Shown here: positions 1 to 33,606 of the stretch, piece by piece | Layout of the letters: each line of letters starts with the position of its first letter | Position numbering within the stretch: position 1 is the first letter of the stretch | Source of the DNA: Alviniconcha marisindica | Taxonomy: Eukaryota > Mollusca > Gastropoda > Provannidae | Direction: 5' to 3' | DNA length: 64,000 bases | NCBI GenBank assembly: GCA_018857735.1 | Contig: JABMCL010003092.1 | Span: 510,001-574,000 of the forward strand | Program-made: the position numbers and the translations under genes | Notes under the pieces: model-generated | Databases searched by the model: none | What the model was told of the DNA's origin: nothing | Seen by the model: only the letters and a program-made list of their open reading frames with translations

Positions 1-1207
1 GCCATCTAAAAAAGCCTGAGCTGAAGGCTCCTGGAAATCAACTGTCTTTCTATATCTATCGCTATAAAATCTAACTTGTTCTTTAATAATTTCTTGCTGG
101 TTTGTTGTCACTTGACCGTCACCTTTTTTAATCCTATCCATAATTTTCACGTTTGATTGCGCCTTTTCAAGGTTTAAAAAATATCTTGTATTTTTTTCCC
201 CTTCCTCGATGAATTTAGCCCGTGCACGGGTTTGTGCTCCCTTAGCCTCTTGTACCGCATAAATTTCCATTTCCATTTTGACCCTTTCCCTGTGCTTTAA
301 GTAACTCGCTATTCTGTGGGTCAGCGGCAAGGGCCGCATCAGCTTTGTCAAGATCCTCCTGGAGTTTTAAGTACCTACTTCGCTGACTTCTTTTCTTGCG
401 TTTACTGTACTGAATACAAAATTCTCTTATTTTAATTTTACACAAATCCCATTTCATTTGTTCATCAAGATCAATGTTATCTTTTTTTAATTCTTCAAAA
501 AATGAAGTTGTTCGACAAATGTTTGATCATGTAGCAAACTTTCGTTAAATTTCCAGTATGAGGGGCCACGTTGAACATGCGACATATTATAAAGTATGTT
601 AACTAATCGGTGATCTGACTGAGCCACTGAATGAATTGAACAGTCGTTAATATTATTGAGAATGGTGTCGGTCGACAATATATAATCCAGTCTCCGTGCT
701 GTAAAAGGGTTTTTGTTCCGCATTGAACAATCTCCAAGCATCATTTAGCTCAGATTTCAACACAAAATCATTAAACTTGTTAACATCTCTGCGTTATGTT
801 GATCACCACTGATAATGTCCAGCTCGTTACCAAGCACACAGTTAAAATCCCCACACACAATCTGAAAGACGCTGTTCAAAGTATTTATATGCTCATGTAA
901 ATTATGAAGGAAAGTTCCCTTTTCGCTGGATATAGTTGGGGCGTATACATTGGTAACATACATTTCATTATTACTGAGCATGACACGAACCGTTAAGATT
1001 CTATCATTTTTGAAAACACATTGTACATCAAACGGAAAGTTTTTCCGAACCAAAATGATTTGTCCCATGCTGTGCCCAGTTACACTTGTATAAAACAATG
1101 ACCCTCCCCATTCTCTTTCCCACATCTCTTTATCAGCATCAGTAATATATGATTCCTGTATGCAGATTATGTCAAACACTCTTTTGTAGTTGTTTTTTAT
1201 TTGCGAG
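1..1207 (-). pseudogene. Degenerate LINE retrotransposon (endonuclease and linker to reverse transcriptase)
   Basis: Read on the minus strand, 1180 to about 760 encodes an apurinic-type endonuclease: FDIICIQES near the start, then VCGDFNCVL, and after frameshifts RRLDYIL and QSDHRLV. From 600 to 1 the frame carries SYWKFNESLL, a long charged helical linker, then FIEEGEKNTRYFLNLEK, which in L1/Tx1-like LINEs lies between endonuclease and reverse transcriptase. At least two frame breaks (near 790 and near 740) show it is dead. The RT core would continue left of the window. It sits in the sense orientation in the intron after receptor exon 15. The family assignment (L1/Tx1-like) rests on remembered motifs. 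Confidence 0.85.
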
Positions 1208-1439
1208 ATGACACCGTAATGGGATCAATAAAGTATCCTGTGTTCTTTCCAAGACATCTTGAAGATGATCATAAATACTGTCTGTGCACATCATTACATT
1301 TGAGCCTGAAACTGACTGAACTGGTTCCCTACGTGTCCCCCCAAAACCAACAGCTTACGCAGACGACTTCCTGTCAGCAAAAAAACATGCAAGCAGAGCA
1401 TAGCAGCGCTGTGGCCAGGCCGTGGCCAGTGCAACTCAC

Positions 1440-22202
<20,763 letters not shown>

Positions 22203-22734
22203 TCTAGGCCGGTTCTAACATAGCTTGTTCACTGACACAAATCGGACATTAAATTCCTTGAAATGGGTCAAAATCCCCACACGGTTGCAACTATAAAAAC
22301 CAGCTGTTCTGAAGTGTGCGAAAGCATTTTTTTATCACTGCTCTTTCACACAGTCCACCGACTCCAGTGATTCCAGCACAGTGATTCCAATACACAGTCT
22401 CCCTTCCGAACACTGGAACAATACACAAACTTGTTAAACTCCTGTTGGAACACACGAAGCTGTAGTTCTATCAACGACAGAGGCTAAGGTTCACAAGAAC
22501 ACGTCTAGGTCTCAGTGGGTACCCACTGTACTTGTCGATCGGCATCAGCGTTGGTGAACACTGAATGGACAAGCAGCACTGGCGAAGACTGAAGGACAAG
22601 CAGCGCCCATCACCTAGTCCAGCATGCTGTGCTGATCACGAGGAGAGAGAGACTGGTGACGTGCACTGGCTGGTTTGCTTCTGAGAACTCGCTGTTGTCG
22701 TCAGCTTGGCATCCCTTATCTGCTGCTGTTCGGC
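22203..22734 (-). other. Probable 5' UTR / upstream part of receptor exon 1
   Basis: No coding sequence. Two acceptor-like sites in the sense strand could begin the exon that carries the ATG: GTTTGTTGCAG ending at 22735 and TTTGTGTCAG near 22235. If either is used, the transcription start lies further right, beyond 22.7 kb. The sequence cannot decide. Confidence 0.3.
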
Positions 22735-22859
22735 CTGCAACAAACGACAGTGACCTCATCAGCTTCACCACTTTACACAAAACGGTCAGTGCTGACGAGA
22801 TCTACATGGTCAAAGCTCAAAATGTGCCACCGAATCGAACCGGGTTCCTTGGATCCAAG

Positions 22860-22958
22860 AGACTGTGTATATGTGTGTACCGTGTGTGTGTGTGTGTAGG
22901 GGGGGGGGGTAGAGGGGGGGGTGTGCGCGCGTGCGTGCGTGCGTGCGTGTGTGTGTGC

Positions 22959-22996
<38 letters not shown>
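22860..22996. repeat. (GT)n / poly-G / (TGCG)n tract
   Basis: GT with two poly-G runs (22900-22909, 22914-22921), TGCG units, then GT to 22994. Confidence 0.92.
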
Positions 22997-23559
22997 CTCT
23001 GACTCATCACCATGGACATCAAGTTATCCACCATCTGGTCACCACACAGCAGTCACCATTACCGTGTGGACCGACAGTGCCCAGTCGACTGCCCTTGTCC
23101 CTCTCGGCCAGCGCAGCGCCAAGCCATGGCGGATTCTGTCCGGAACCAGAAGCTGACCTTCACAACTCCGCGGCAGTGGCTTCCCCTCTTTATTGACTCG
23201 CGTCTTCTATGTCGATGTAAAGCTAACACTGGCCGGCACAAACCGTGCCCACTACCTGTTTTCCGTGCAAAGTACACGGCCAAACTCCGCGCCAAGTGTG
23301 CCGCCTGTCAGTTAGTGTGGCATGCACTCTCATATGCACTGCGTCATTTCTAATAATAGTAGTAGTAATAATAATAATGATTCTTCTAGAAAACGAGAAC
23401 TTCCAACATAAAAACAGAGCTAGGCGCGGTGTACAAAATTCACATAAAAATGATAAACTACATCCACGTTGAGACACTTCAAGCGGAAAACAAGAACGAC
23501 TACGAATACGTGACAAGCTATTCAAATCACAAGAAGCTAAACAGGCAGTCGCAACGTTG

Positions 23560-23561
<2 letters not shown>
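22997..23561. other. Unique sequence, no gene recognised
   Basis: GC-rich 23000-23340 with open frames on both strands, none with recognisable domain content, then an AT-rich part with a TAG/TAA trinucleotide run near 23352-23378. Confidence 0.45.

Positions 23562-23621
<60 letters not shown>
23562..23621. repeat. (CA)n microsatellite
   Basis: About thirty CA units. Confidence 0.95.
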
Positions 23622-23622
<1 letters not shown>

Positions 23623-25313
23623 GTAGCGACAAAGGAGTCGGCGACTGCTCCTTTAGGTGGGGAGAAGGTGGGGGCAAAACGAGAGAGAGAAATAACGGCG
23701 TAACCCGATCCAAGAGTGGAGATGGGCCCACCGTTCCAAGGCATAGCATGGGACACAAAGCCGCGTTGTCAGTGGAAACCACCGGCACGTAAACGCCAAA
23801 TCTGTACACAGGGCATACGGATTTTTTTAATACGAAGGACGAAACAATACACAATGTTGCAATAACGGTGACAATACTAAGCTTGAACAAAATTCGATTG
23901 GCACCTTAATCAGACAAAGTATAGGGCAATCAGACAAATAAAGCAAAGTATACAGGAACAATACGGACGCGCGGGGGAGGGGGGGGGGGAGTGAAGAGGG
24001 ACTAAATGACCATGCCAATGAATATCACTGATATTATTACTGACGTCACTGGGCCGGCCCTGGCCTGACTTAGTCTATATTTCTGTCAGCTTCGTATAAT
24101 AAATCTCTGGTTAAATCTTATCATGTCACATGTTTAAAGTCGCTTTATATGTATCTACATCAACTGTCGTTTTTAGATAACGGTTGAACAATTGCAACTA
24201 TAAATTGTTATAAAGCCTCGTTTTTACCCTAGGCTATGTCAGTTTTTAATGAAAATTATAATAGTCATTAGCCGTGTGTGCGCATGTGTCAGGACGTCTG
24301 CTGAGAATGATAACTTTCCAAGGGATGGTTGGGGATGTGTGTACCTAATGATTTGATTCAATTTGAGAGTTTTTGGTTTGGCTTGTCAAATATAACATTA
24401 TTCCAGGTAATTTAGCGTATGTAGATTGAGAGACAAGGGGTGTATGTCTAAAAGTGGGTACGTGTGTGTGTTTCGTGACTGAATTATTAAGTGCAGTTAA
24501 GTTTTTCGTTGTGCGTTAACGTATAAGGTCGAACGACAGCTTTAATTTCCCGCTGGGATGAATAAAGTATGTTGTTATTGTTAACTGTGGTATGCTCTTA
24601 TATACTAACTACACATTTATAAGTGCAGGCCTCTGCTAGTATTCATAATCAAACCGAAGGTGTCAGGCATATATGATTTAATATGGCTGCCGTGACCAAA
24701 CGATTATTTTCATTGAGTGCGACTGATATCGCATTTGAGCTGCCAGGATTACATGAAATTAGCAGTTGCTTCCAGTGCTGACTGTACGTACACACATCTC
24801 AGGAGATAAGGACTTGTTAGGTGGTGCAACTGACTATAAGACTTATCATGTTTGCTTTAAAAACGCCAAGAACGACTTGGGTGACTATTACTTTCCACAT
24901 ACTTTGCTCTTCTAAACATGTATTCGCCAAAATTCTCTACTCTAGGTTTCAGTCTATTCCAAAAATGTGCTATTTTTTTCGTTTTTTGTTTTTTTCTTCT
25001 TTGTTTGTTTTTTGTTTGTTTGTTTTTGTTTGTTTGTTCTGTCCGACTAGGATGCATTTCTTTTCGTTTTTGTGAGGTCTAATCTGTTAAAACCCGTCAG
25101 ATGATTCAGAAGATACGTGCAAAACAGGAGGGGATGAAATAAGGCTCTTGACTTGTTCCTCTTGCTGTATTATATAAGTGTATACCACAACTGGCCGTAC
25201 ACCGTTGCATCGCCTCACAGTGACTCACCAGAGCACACCTGGTTTCATCGCAATGTAGCGGAGGCTTCCAAAGAAAGCGGACAGACGGACAAGCCCGGGC
25301 CGTGGCCATGGTG

Positions 25314-25314
<1 letters not shown>
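23622..25314. other. Unique AT-rich sequence, no gene recognised
   Basis: Contains a G-rich run near 23970-23990 and a T-rich TTTGTTTG stretch 24970-25040. No conserved protein or RNA is visible. Confidence 0.5.
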
Positions 25315-25389
<75 letters not shown>

Positions 25390-25391
25390 CG

Positions 25392-25449
<58 letters not shown>

Positions 25450-25451
25450 GA

Positions 25452-25528
<77 letters not shown>
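25315..25528. repeat. (GT)n-(CT)n-(CA)n triple microsatellite
   Basis: GT 25315-25386, CT 25394-25447, CA 25454-25527. The GT and CA blocks are of similar length and complementary in inverted sense, so a single strand can fold into a stem of about 70 bp with a CT loop. Confidence 0.93.
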
Positions 25529-25530
<2 letters not shown>

Positions 25531-26439
25531 GTCTGCAGCGGTGCAGTGTACAGCTACATGGCAAGGGAAAGACGTGCAGTGAGGCAGCCATACATTTTAT
25601 TCACACATACTATAGTAGGATATATCTGTAAACTGACCTAGACTAAATAAAGCAAGAAGAGATGGTTGGATCTGTTAATCACAACGTGTTATATTAGAAC
25701 ACACGAGTAAGGCAAGGCAAAGGAGAAGCGAAGACCGAGGAGAGGGGGCCGTTAGAACTGATGACGTGCGGCGCCTATTTCACACGCGTTCTGACCAGAA
25801 AGTAAATGCAACCAGACCACCGACAACAACGATAACGAGGGTGGTCACAAATAGCCAGAATATAGCCCGTGATCACAACAGTGAAGAAAGGGGAAGAAGC
25901 CCTAATGAAACATGAGAGCAGACGTTACTCCAGTAAACGGCGTGTCAACAAGACTGATAAGAGTTGTACACAACAACGTTGTATCCGTTAAAAAGGGATT
26001 GTTTCTGAAAGCGCGTGAAATTTTAACCGTCAGAAAAATCTGCAATTTCTTCGTGAGAATTATATAGTTTAAAAAAAAAAAAAAAGCTTTTACATACCTG
26101 TAGCAAAGAGAATATTCATGCCGGTTGCAAAAATGAGGCCAAGAGATTTTGCCTTCAAGGTAGCCTGCTGACTGACCTCAGTGCAGTACGTGTCTTAGGA
26201 AAGTAACCTAACCTCCTGTCGCTTTGTCCAGAAGTGGAAGCAGCTCCCAGAGACAGCCAAGCGAACGGTTCTCTCGACAAAACGGAGTGCACCGAACGAG
26301 GTTCGTCCTTCGGTTGGGGGAGAGCAGGGCGAGGGAGCCAGGGTGGACAGAAATCAATACAAGGTGGCGACATAAAAAGCACCAACAACTTGCCGACACC
26401 GCGCCTGCTCTATTAGCTCGGCTCTTTGACAGCTACTGT
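25529..26439. other. Unique sequence, no gene recognised
   Basis: A poly-A run at 26071-26085; otherwise nothing identifiable. Confidence 0.5.
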
Positions 26440-26648
26440 CTCATTACTGCCCTGGCCCATAGTAACACCCTCTCTTCAGTTCGTGGAGGTTTTCTGGGTT
26501 AATAGCCATTGTCGCATTACAGCCCTGGCCAGTACTGAGTAACCCTCCCCTCATTTCGTGAAGGTTTTGGGTTATTAAGCTATTCTCGTTACTGCCTTGG
26601 ACCAAACTGACATCATCGCTTTTATGAAGGCCTTCCGGGTCAAAAAAT
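26440..26648. repeat. Degenerate about 70-75-bp repeat, three copies
   Basis: Three diverged units sharing CATTACTGCCCTGGCC-like and TTCGTGGAGGTTTTCTGGGTT-like blocks, each about 70-75 bp apart. An old tandem amplification. Confidence 0.65.
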
Positions 26649-26682
26649 GACTCATTTATATAACACACGTAAACAACGTAGA

Positions 26683-26683
<1 letters not shown>

Positions 26684-26751
<68 letters not shown>

Positions 26752-26782
26752 CTCCTCCTCCTCCTCCTCCTCCTCCTCCTCT
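26684..26782. repeat. (CT)n then (CCT)n microsatellite
   Basis: CT 26684-26749, CCT/CTC trinucleotide 26748-26780. Confidence 0.95.
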
Positions 26783-27004
26783 TCTCTGTCTCTGTCCGAA
26801 GTGTCAGCTGATGACTGTACAAGTGCTGATGACTGTACAAGTGGATAAAATGGAACCTGTAAGCCACTGTGAACATAAATGCCTGATTCATGACTGCTGG
26901 TATACAACATCTCACTAGGGAAGGGATTCATTAATTGACTGAGCAGCGCCACTGTTGCGGCTGGCTTTCCTCTAGGGGACAGCCACCAGAATGCCAAAGA
27001 GGAG

Positions 27005-27562
27005 AAATTTGCCAGGGAACAATGACGTATACACAGACTAGACTTGGGAACAATGACGTACACACACTACACTAGGGAACAATGATGTGTACACACACTA
27101 CACTAGGGAACAATGATGTTTACATACACTACACTAGGAAATAATGACGTATACACACACTACACTAGGGAACAATGAAGTATACCACATACAGCACTAG
27201 GGAACGATAACGTGTACACACATACTACACAATGGAACACTGAATGACGTGTACACACATACTGCACAAGGGAACAGTAAATAACTTGATGTTTTACGCC
27301 CAGTCAGTCATTACGGTTATATCAGGGCGACACAAGGGAACAATGACGTCTACACACGCAGCACTGCGTAGTATACGTCACTGTTCCCTTGTGTATTATA
27401 CACAAGGGAACAATGACGTATACCACACAGTGCTGCTCTAGGGGACAATGGCGTATAGTCGGTGTACACATCGGTACATACTACACGAGGGAACAATGAT
27501 GTATAGGGGCCTACACATATATACTACACAAGGGAACAATGACTTCAACACACATACGACAC
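27005..27562. repeat. Degenerate about 35-bp minisatellite with one inverted unit
   Basis: About fourteen imperfect units with core AGGGAACAATGACGTATACA and CACACTACAC. One stretch (27295-27330) is replaced by a SINE-like piece. At 27371-27423 two units face each other, giving 25-bp arms with one mismatch and a 3-nt loop. Confidence 0.85.
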
Positions 27563-27681
27563 AACGGAGCAATGGAGTATGCCACACTAACCGACAGAAC
27601 CACCACTACCCCTCCCCTCCTCTATACCCCGAAAGCTCTGCCTGCCCAAAGCGTTTGTGGCGTAGCTTAAGTTCCATAGTT

Positions 27682-27707
27682 CACTACCTTATATATATAA
27701 GGTAGTG
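27682..27707. repeat. 26-bp perfect palindrome
   Basis: CACTACCTTATAT followed directly by its reverse complement. AT-rich centre, no loop; could extrude as a cruciform. Function unknown. Confidence 0.9.
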
Positions 27708-27877
27708 CACGCACGCTGTGTGCAATCTGAACCCGGCAACAGCACGACCAGCGCCGCTGTTGGGTGTACACTATTCCACACGTCACCAAACCGTAGGCCC
27801 ACTGATTACATTCCAAACAAACCCCACACAACCACGAAGCGTACAGGTTTTGAGATAATACCACTCTTCTTCAAAGA

Positions 27878-27878
<1 letters not shown>

Positions 27879-27948
<70 letters not shown>
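27879..27948. repeat. (CT)n microsatellite
   Basis: About 35 CT units. Confidence 0.95.
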
Positions 27949-27951
<3 letters not shown>

Positions 27952-29029
27952 AATAGTGCAGATCTTCCGTCTAGCATGCAACCGTTTACCGGTCACACAT
28001 CCCGGATGTGTTCCGCTGTGTTTCCTCTAAGCTTGTGATTTTGAGCCGGCCTGCATATCACAGACACTGCTGGGATTGAAAAGATATTGACTTTGGCATA
28101 CAATCTTCACTTAATACTCGGTGGCGTGAAACCGTATTGTCGCTTAAGCGGAAACTGCCGGACATCGGAAACAATAAATAAAAGGGGTATATCCACTGTG
28201 TGCCTGTCAGTGTCAGTCGTGACGGCACAACGCAAACATTATTTGTGGGTCCGTCCAGTTATAAACACCGACATTCGACATTGCAACAAGACTGCACGCT
28301 ATAGAGTTCGTTCTTGGCTGTTACGGTTCCAAAAGACGCACTTCATTCAACCACAGAGTCAACATTCATATCAGGGCGAACAAAAGGTCATCAGATCATA
28401 AGTTTTAAAAATGGCTCGAAGTTCCAGACACAGCCCAGTCTAAAGGAGTAGACAGGGAAGATGAATCAAACACTGACCACACTACATATGGCTCTCTTTT
28501 CAAAAGCAAACAATAATCCATGATTCGGCGTTGAAGCCGGGGATCCACTCGGCGATACACACAGAGAACGCATTACTGCTCCATAAAAATTATAACAAGC
28601 ATGTTAAACAAAAAACTTGTAATATTTGGGAACACCCCCCAACTAAAAAAAAAGCATCTCAATTAGAAGCTAGCGTGCGTGCGTGTGTGTGTGTGTAACA
28701 TGTAACATGTAAAAACATACATACGGCTTCTCGATGTGCGCCATGTGTAGAGATCGGGAATGGGCTTGCAACACACTCTAGGCGGCCGTGAAAGCGTCAT
28801 GCTAAAATCGATAAGCCAGCAATGGAATTGACACCGAAAGCTCGGAGCCCAGTTTCAATATTCGCTTATTAGCGTCGCCTGGACACCGTGAGATGGTGGG
28901 GCCAGCCTCGTGTGCCCATCACACGCACTTGGTGAATAAGCCATCAGTCACCGGTGAATAACACCAAAGACAAGGCCTGGCCGGACCGCCAACATTCCCA
29001 CTGCTATTCCTGAACGAAGTTATCACACC
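27949..29029. other. Unique sequence, no gene recognised
   Basis: A short GT run at 28684-28697; nothing coding identified. Confidence 0.5.
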
Positions 29030-29059
29030 CACCCACCACCACCACCACCACCACCACCA

Positions 29060-29150
<91 letters not shown>

Positions 29151-29164
29151 ACCACACACACACA
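29030..29164. repeat. (CCA)n-(CT)n-(CA)n compound microsatellite
   Basis: CCA 29032-29061, CT 29062-29127, CA 29127-29164. Confidence 0.95.
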
Positions 29165-31362
29165 GAGTTACCCTCATCGCTTATATCATCGACGACGTCA
29201 ACGTGACGAGGCCATGGGCGGGCCCCGGCAGTGACCCGAGAGGACGGGGTGCAAATTAGTCAGTTAGTTTCCCCGCTTCCGTCAGCAGCCAGCGCGAGAG
29301 GGACCGGACCGGTGGTGGGACGGGCGTGGAAATCAATGACCAGCCACAGGGGCGTGCTGCACAGGCTCGCTCGATCCAGCCGTCATCACAAGGTTCTATC
29401 ACCTTCCACGTGGAGCGACCACAACTGGGTCAACACATAGTGCATGGGCATCCACGATGAATGCTTGAGAAATCAAAATACCTGGCCGTCATTCACTTGC
29501 CCCGAGGACGCGTGGCGGTAAGCAAGCTACAAGCAGTAAGTAAGTAAACCAGAGAAACCTGGCTTGTTAGGGACGGAAGCTACAAGCATGTTCTCACAGC
29601 GTCTGAACATGTTGGCTGTGTTTCCAAGTGTTCACTAAGGTCTGAACTGACAGACAGGGCCACCATGCATGTTCTTCCTGACAACAACAATTAGATGGTC
29701 AGAAATCAAAAGCCAGTCATTACAAACAATACCTCACTGTGAAATAATTGTGTAAGCCTCTGTACAATACTTTTATCTGTCGTACATAAACAATTCGTGT
29801 TTTGGGGGGTGGTTGTTTGTTGTAAGTTGTTTTATTTTTGGTTGTTGTTGCAATATTTGTTGTCGTTTTTGTTTTGTTTTTAATATTTTTAAAGTTAATC
29901 ATGATACAAATTAGCCGTTTAGCCTGTCACTAAGCAAACAGTCAATATTCTCTGAAGCAAACTGTCTGTATCATTTATGCCGTTAAATACAAAAACAGGC
30001 GAGTTTCGTTTATCAGCAGCAAACAAGTTGCAGTACATTCAATTTTATTAAAAGCATACTTTCTCAGTCAGGCTTATGACCCTTTGGGGATGTTTTCCGA
30101 TCAAGTTTATCAACCAGTGTTTAATTAATGCTGATGCAGTGTTTCGCGGAATAAGACTGTAACCATGACGAGGTCGATTACTTATTTACTTTTTATCGTT
30201 CAACACTAAATAAGTATGATACAAACAAATGAGTTCCACTTATCAGTAGCAAACAGTCCGTATATATATATAAATTTACCGCAGCAAAACACGAGTTCCA
30301 AACAGGGCGTTCCAAGCCCGTGTTGCCGTGGCCATTCCCAGCGCTGGCACTGTTATTTCGCTACTTCTCGGTTCTGCAGCCGCCACCCAGGCAGCCGTTG
30401 CGTCAGGCCAGAGCCGCCACGGGGCCCACAATCCCATCAACGGCTGTTCAGTGACTGAGGGGCGTTCCACCCCATTACACACTATTAATAACAGCCAACA
30501 ACTTGTCAAACATTGACACGCACCCAAGCTGTTGCAGTCAGACAGTCAAGTGTGATGTATCGGAAATCTGCAGAAGACATAATACCCACACGCGGCAAAA
30601 CAAAGAGCAGTAGCCTCACCCGTGCCTTGCACTAAGTTGTTCATTCAGACCTGTGCCAGTGGGGCAGCGTTCTCCCGCAGTGAGCCGTTCGACCAAGGCA
30701 ACCGTGCCGAAACTGAGTGTGAAAACAAGCACCTTGTCCGATCTCAGGCGCTTTGTGAATTAAATAAGAACGCTGATGATGCCCCAATGGAACAGCATTC
30801 AGACCGAGGGGAAGGGCAGTGGAAACAGTAAGTGACAGTAATAGTAAACATGGTGTTTAACGTCCACACCATGTGGAAACAGCTGCTGGCATCGCGTTTT
30901 GTACTCCGGCTCTGCGATTTGCACCCACGAGATGAAGGGTGACAGCTAGTGCAGCACTGCAACGGTATCGAGTTCGGGTGGCCAGCAAACTGTGACAGTG
31001 ACATGCCACAGAACGTTTACTTTGCTGTCTTCTCCACTGAAACCAAATAAATGGAACAGGCATCATAGGATATGTGAGGGGAAAAGGAAGAAAGAAAGCA
31101 CGTACATAATATTATCATATCCGAACAGTAAACTCTCCGTAAACCCACCCGGCCCCGTCCTCAAGGAACAGTGTCTACACAAAACAGCCCAGCATACAGT
31201 TGTGTGTTCCTGGGTTCTAAATGCGGTCACGGCCCAACGGCTCACAATTGTCGAGATAGCTTCAATTTGCTGACACGAAACTCCTGTCTATAGTCACTGT
31301 GGCCATGGGAACGTGCGTGGCCAGTGTTGCAGAACTGAACACATCGGGCCCCTCTCTCTCTC

Positions 31363-31364
<2 letters not shown>
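29165..31364. other. Unique sequence, no gene recognised
   Basis: Scattered short related pieces (AGCAAACAGTC-like near 29932, 29957, 30018 and 30249) resemble part of the 60-bp array unit of receptor intron 4. T-rich tract 29790-29890. A GC-rich stretch 30300-30480 has open frames on both strands without recognisable domains. Confidence 0.45.
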
Positions 31365-31416
<52 letters not shown>

Positions 31417-31452
31417 AAGGCCCACATACAGATACGAGATCTATACAGATAC

Positions 31453-31502
<50 letters not shown>

Positions 31503-31562
31503 CCCTCTGTCCCTTCTCTCCTCAAAACACACGTATCAAATTGCGCGCGACACACACACACA

Positions 31563-31626
<64 letters not shown>
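31365..31626. repeat. (TA)n, (CT)n and (CA)n cluster
   Basis: TA 31366-31411, CT 31455-31499, CA 31550-31625. Confidence 0.95.
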
Positions 31627-31627
<1 letters not shown>

Positions 31628-31664
31628 TCAGTCAAAGCAGCGTGTCAGACATAGATGATAATTG

Positions 31665-31712
31665 GGTTTAACGCCCAGTCAACCAAGACAGCTATATCAC
31701 CTGGGCGAATCA
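31665..31712. repeat. SINE-like fragment
   Basis: GTTTAACGCCCAGTCAACC and GCTATATCA, the same element as in the 10383-10640 array. Confidence 0.65.
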
Positions 31713-33119
31713 CAAGCAGAGGACCTGTCCTGCGAATACTGACGAGTTGCCTACATCCATGTTATGTACTGACGTCAATCCACGTATGTATGCCTCGTTT
31801 CGTCACAGGCTTGTGGCTGTCAAATCACACATGTAGCCTTCCGTACACATCGCCCTACCTTCAGAAAGGACACACGCGGCGAATTAAATCGGTAGAAAGA
31901 ATTCAGTCCAAAAATGCAAATGCAGGTCGAACGGGAAAATTCGTTGGGTTATTGTTTGGACAATATGAACTCAGTCGTATAAATATGCAAAGTGAGAACA
32001 GACGGCACTCTAGTCAAACCGTTGCGGTTCTAAATCGGTCGCTCAGTCATATCCGTGTGCTCAACAGATGAAAATAATCGGCTGCCACACGCAGGACAGT
32101 GTGTCAAGTGTATTTGGCAGTGCACTGACTCCATACAGTGGTGAACAGCAAGGAAGCACAGGAACCGATCGACATTCATACGTGTCCCAGTCATGAGAAT
32201 TATGACCGCAGCAATTCCATTCACATGTCCCCCTAAGTATTTGCACACAATTAACGAAAAGGAAAACAATTCGTTCACCGACTATGCTTTCAACACTTCA
32301 GTCATATACTTGTTTCACGAATCACTCTTTACCCCACACTCCGAGCATCGCTTTCCGGCACCTTCCTCCAAAGGAAGGATGTCGTAAACCAGTGCTTGGA
32401 GTTTGTCTTTACCCTATACTTTATGACATAAATTGCTGCGGTTGCCATATTTCACAGCTACAGCACAGCATCGAGTCCAGCCTACTGTGGAAAAGCGATT
32501 ATCTTGGAAGATGGGTTGTTGTTGTTTTAGGTTGTGTGTGTTTTTCGGATGGGGTATGGGAGGGGGAGGGTCTTCTTTTTTCCTTTCCTTGATGTCAGCT
32601 GTTTGTTGTAGACTCCGGTGGGTACACTTCGAAGCCAAGGCCACTGGTACAGTGGCGACAAGACTGTCCCAGTCAAAATATCTCAACTGAGCTAGTCAAC
32701 AAAGAAACGAGGAAAAAAGGTTCACGAATCCCAATTTCCGCGACACTTAACAGATCATGAAACCAGTAGCCGTCTTCTGTGGCGAGCGATGAAGATCGTT
32801 TTCAGCGCAAGTGTTAGATAACGGTGACTGGCACGAAACGGCGTTACTGAGACAAAACAAACACGGTTTTCAGCGCAAGCGTTAGATGACAGTGACTGGC
32901 GCCAATGCAAAGGCAAGACAGCAACGTTTACTGATTAAAATGCTGTGCTCTGATTGTTTTACAAATAATCATTCTTACTCAGCTGAATCTGTAATTACCA
33001 CTCAGTGTACTTCATTAGCGTAACATATTATCTCTCTCTGTACAGATTTTTAATGAATGCACCCTGTTTACTGTCAGAATATACACACACGTATAATAAT
33101 TCTGTGTGTCGTGCTGTCT
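31713..33119. other. Unique sequence with a 72-bp direct duplication
   Basis: Two copies of a segment beginning GTTTTCAGCGCAAG and ending GTGACTGGC occur at about 32797 and 32869. No gene recognised in the rest. Confidence 0.55.
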
Positions 33120-33139
33120 TCTTCTTCTTCTTCTTCTTT

Positions 33140-33434
33140 TGGGGGGGGGGGGGGTCAAATTTGGTAGTGTGCCCAGCTTGCATAGGCTACCTCAGTTTTG
33201 TAGTTAAGCAAGCAGCTATAGAAATGTAATAATAATTGATAACTTTTGTATAGCGCTATTCCTTGCTATTACTAGAAAAATGTCCGGGGGGGGGGGGGGG
33301 TCAAATAATTGGTAGTGTGCCCAGCTTGCATAGGCTACCTCAGTTTTGTAGTTAAGCAAGCAGCTATAGAAATGTAATAATAATTGATAACTTTTGTATA
33401 GCGCTATTCCTTGCTATTACTAGAAAAATGTCCG
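33140..33434. repeat. Tandem duplication of about 147 bp
   Basis: Two nearly identical copies (33140-33286 and 33287-33434), each starting with poly-G and TCAAAT, then TTGGTAGTGTGCCCAGCTTG and ending AAAAATGTCCG. The only clear differences are the poly-G length and an AA insertion, so the duplication is recent or an assembly artefact. Confidence 0.9.
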
Positions 33435-33475
33435 TCATCAAGCGGTCATTTCACGCCAAAACGTAGAGATACATG

Positions 33476-33481
<6 letters not shown>

Positions 33482-33572
<91 letters not shown>
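33482..33572. repeat. (TA)n-(GA)n microsatellite
   Basis: Short TA run then about 40 GA units to 33570. Confidence 0.95.
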
Positions 33573-33574
<2 letters not shown>

Positions 33575-33606
33575 AATCGAAGAAGAATACGTCCGACCAC
33601 CTTTAA

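Noticed and set aside
22629..23156. Plus-strand 175-codon frame
   Set aside because: Spans a GT/poly-G microsatellite and has no domain or splice evidence.
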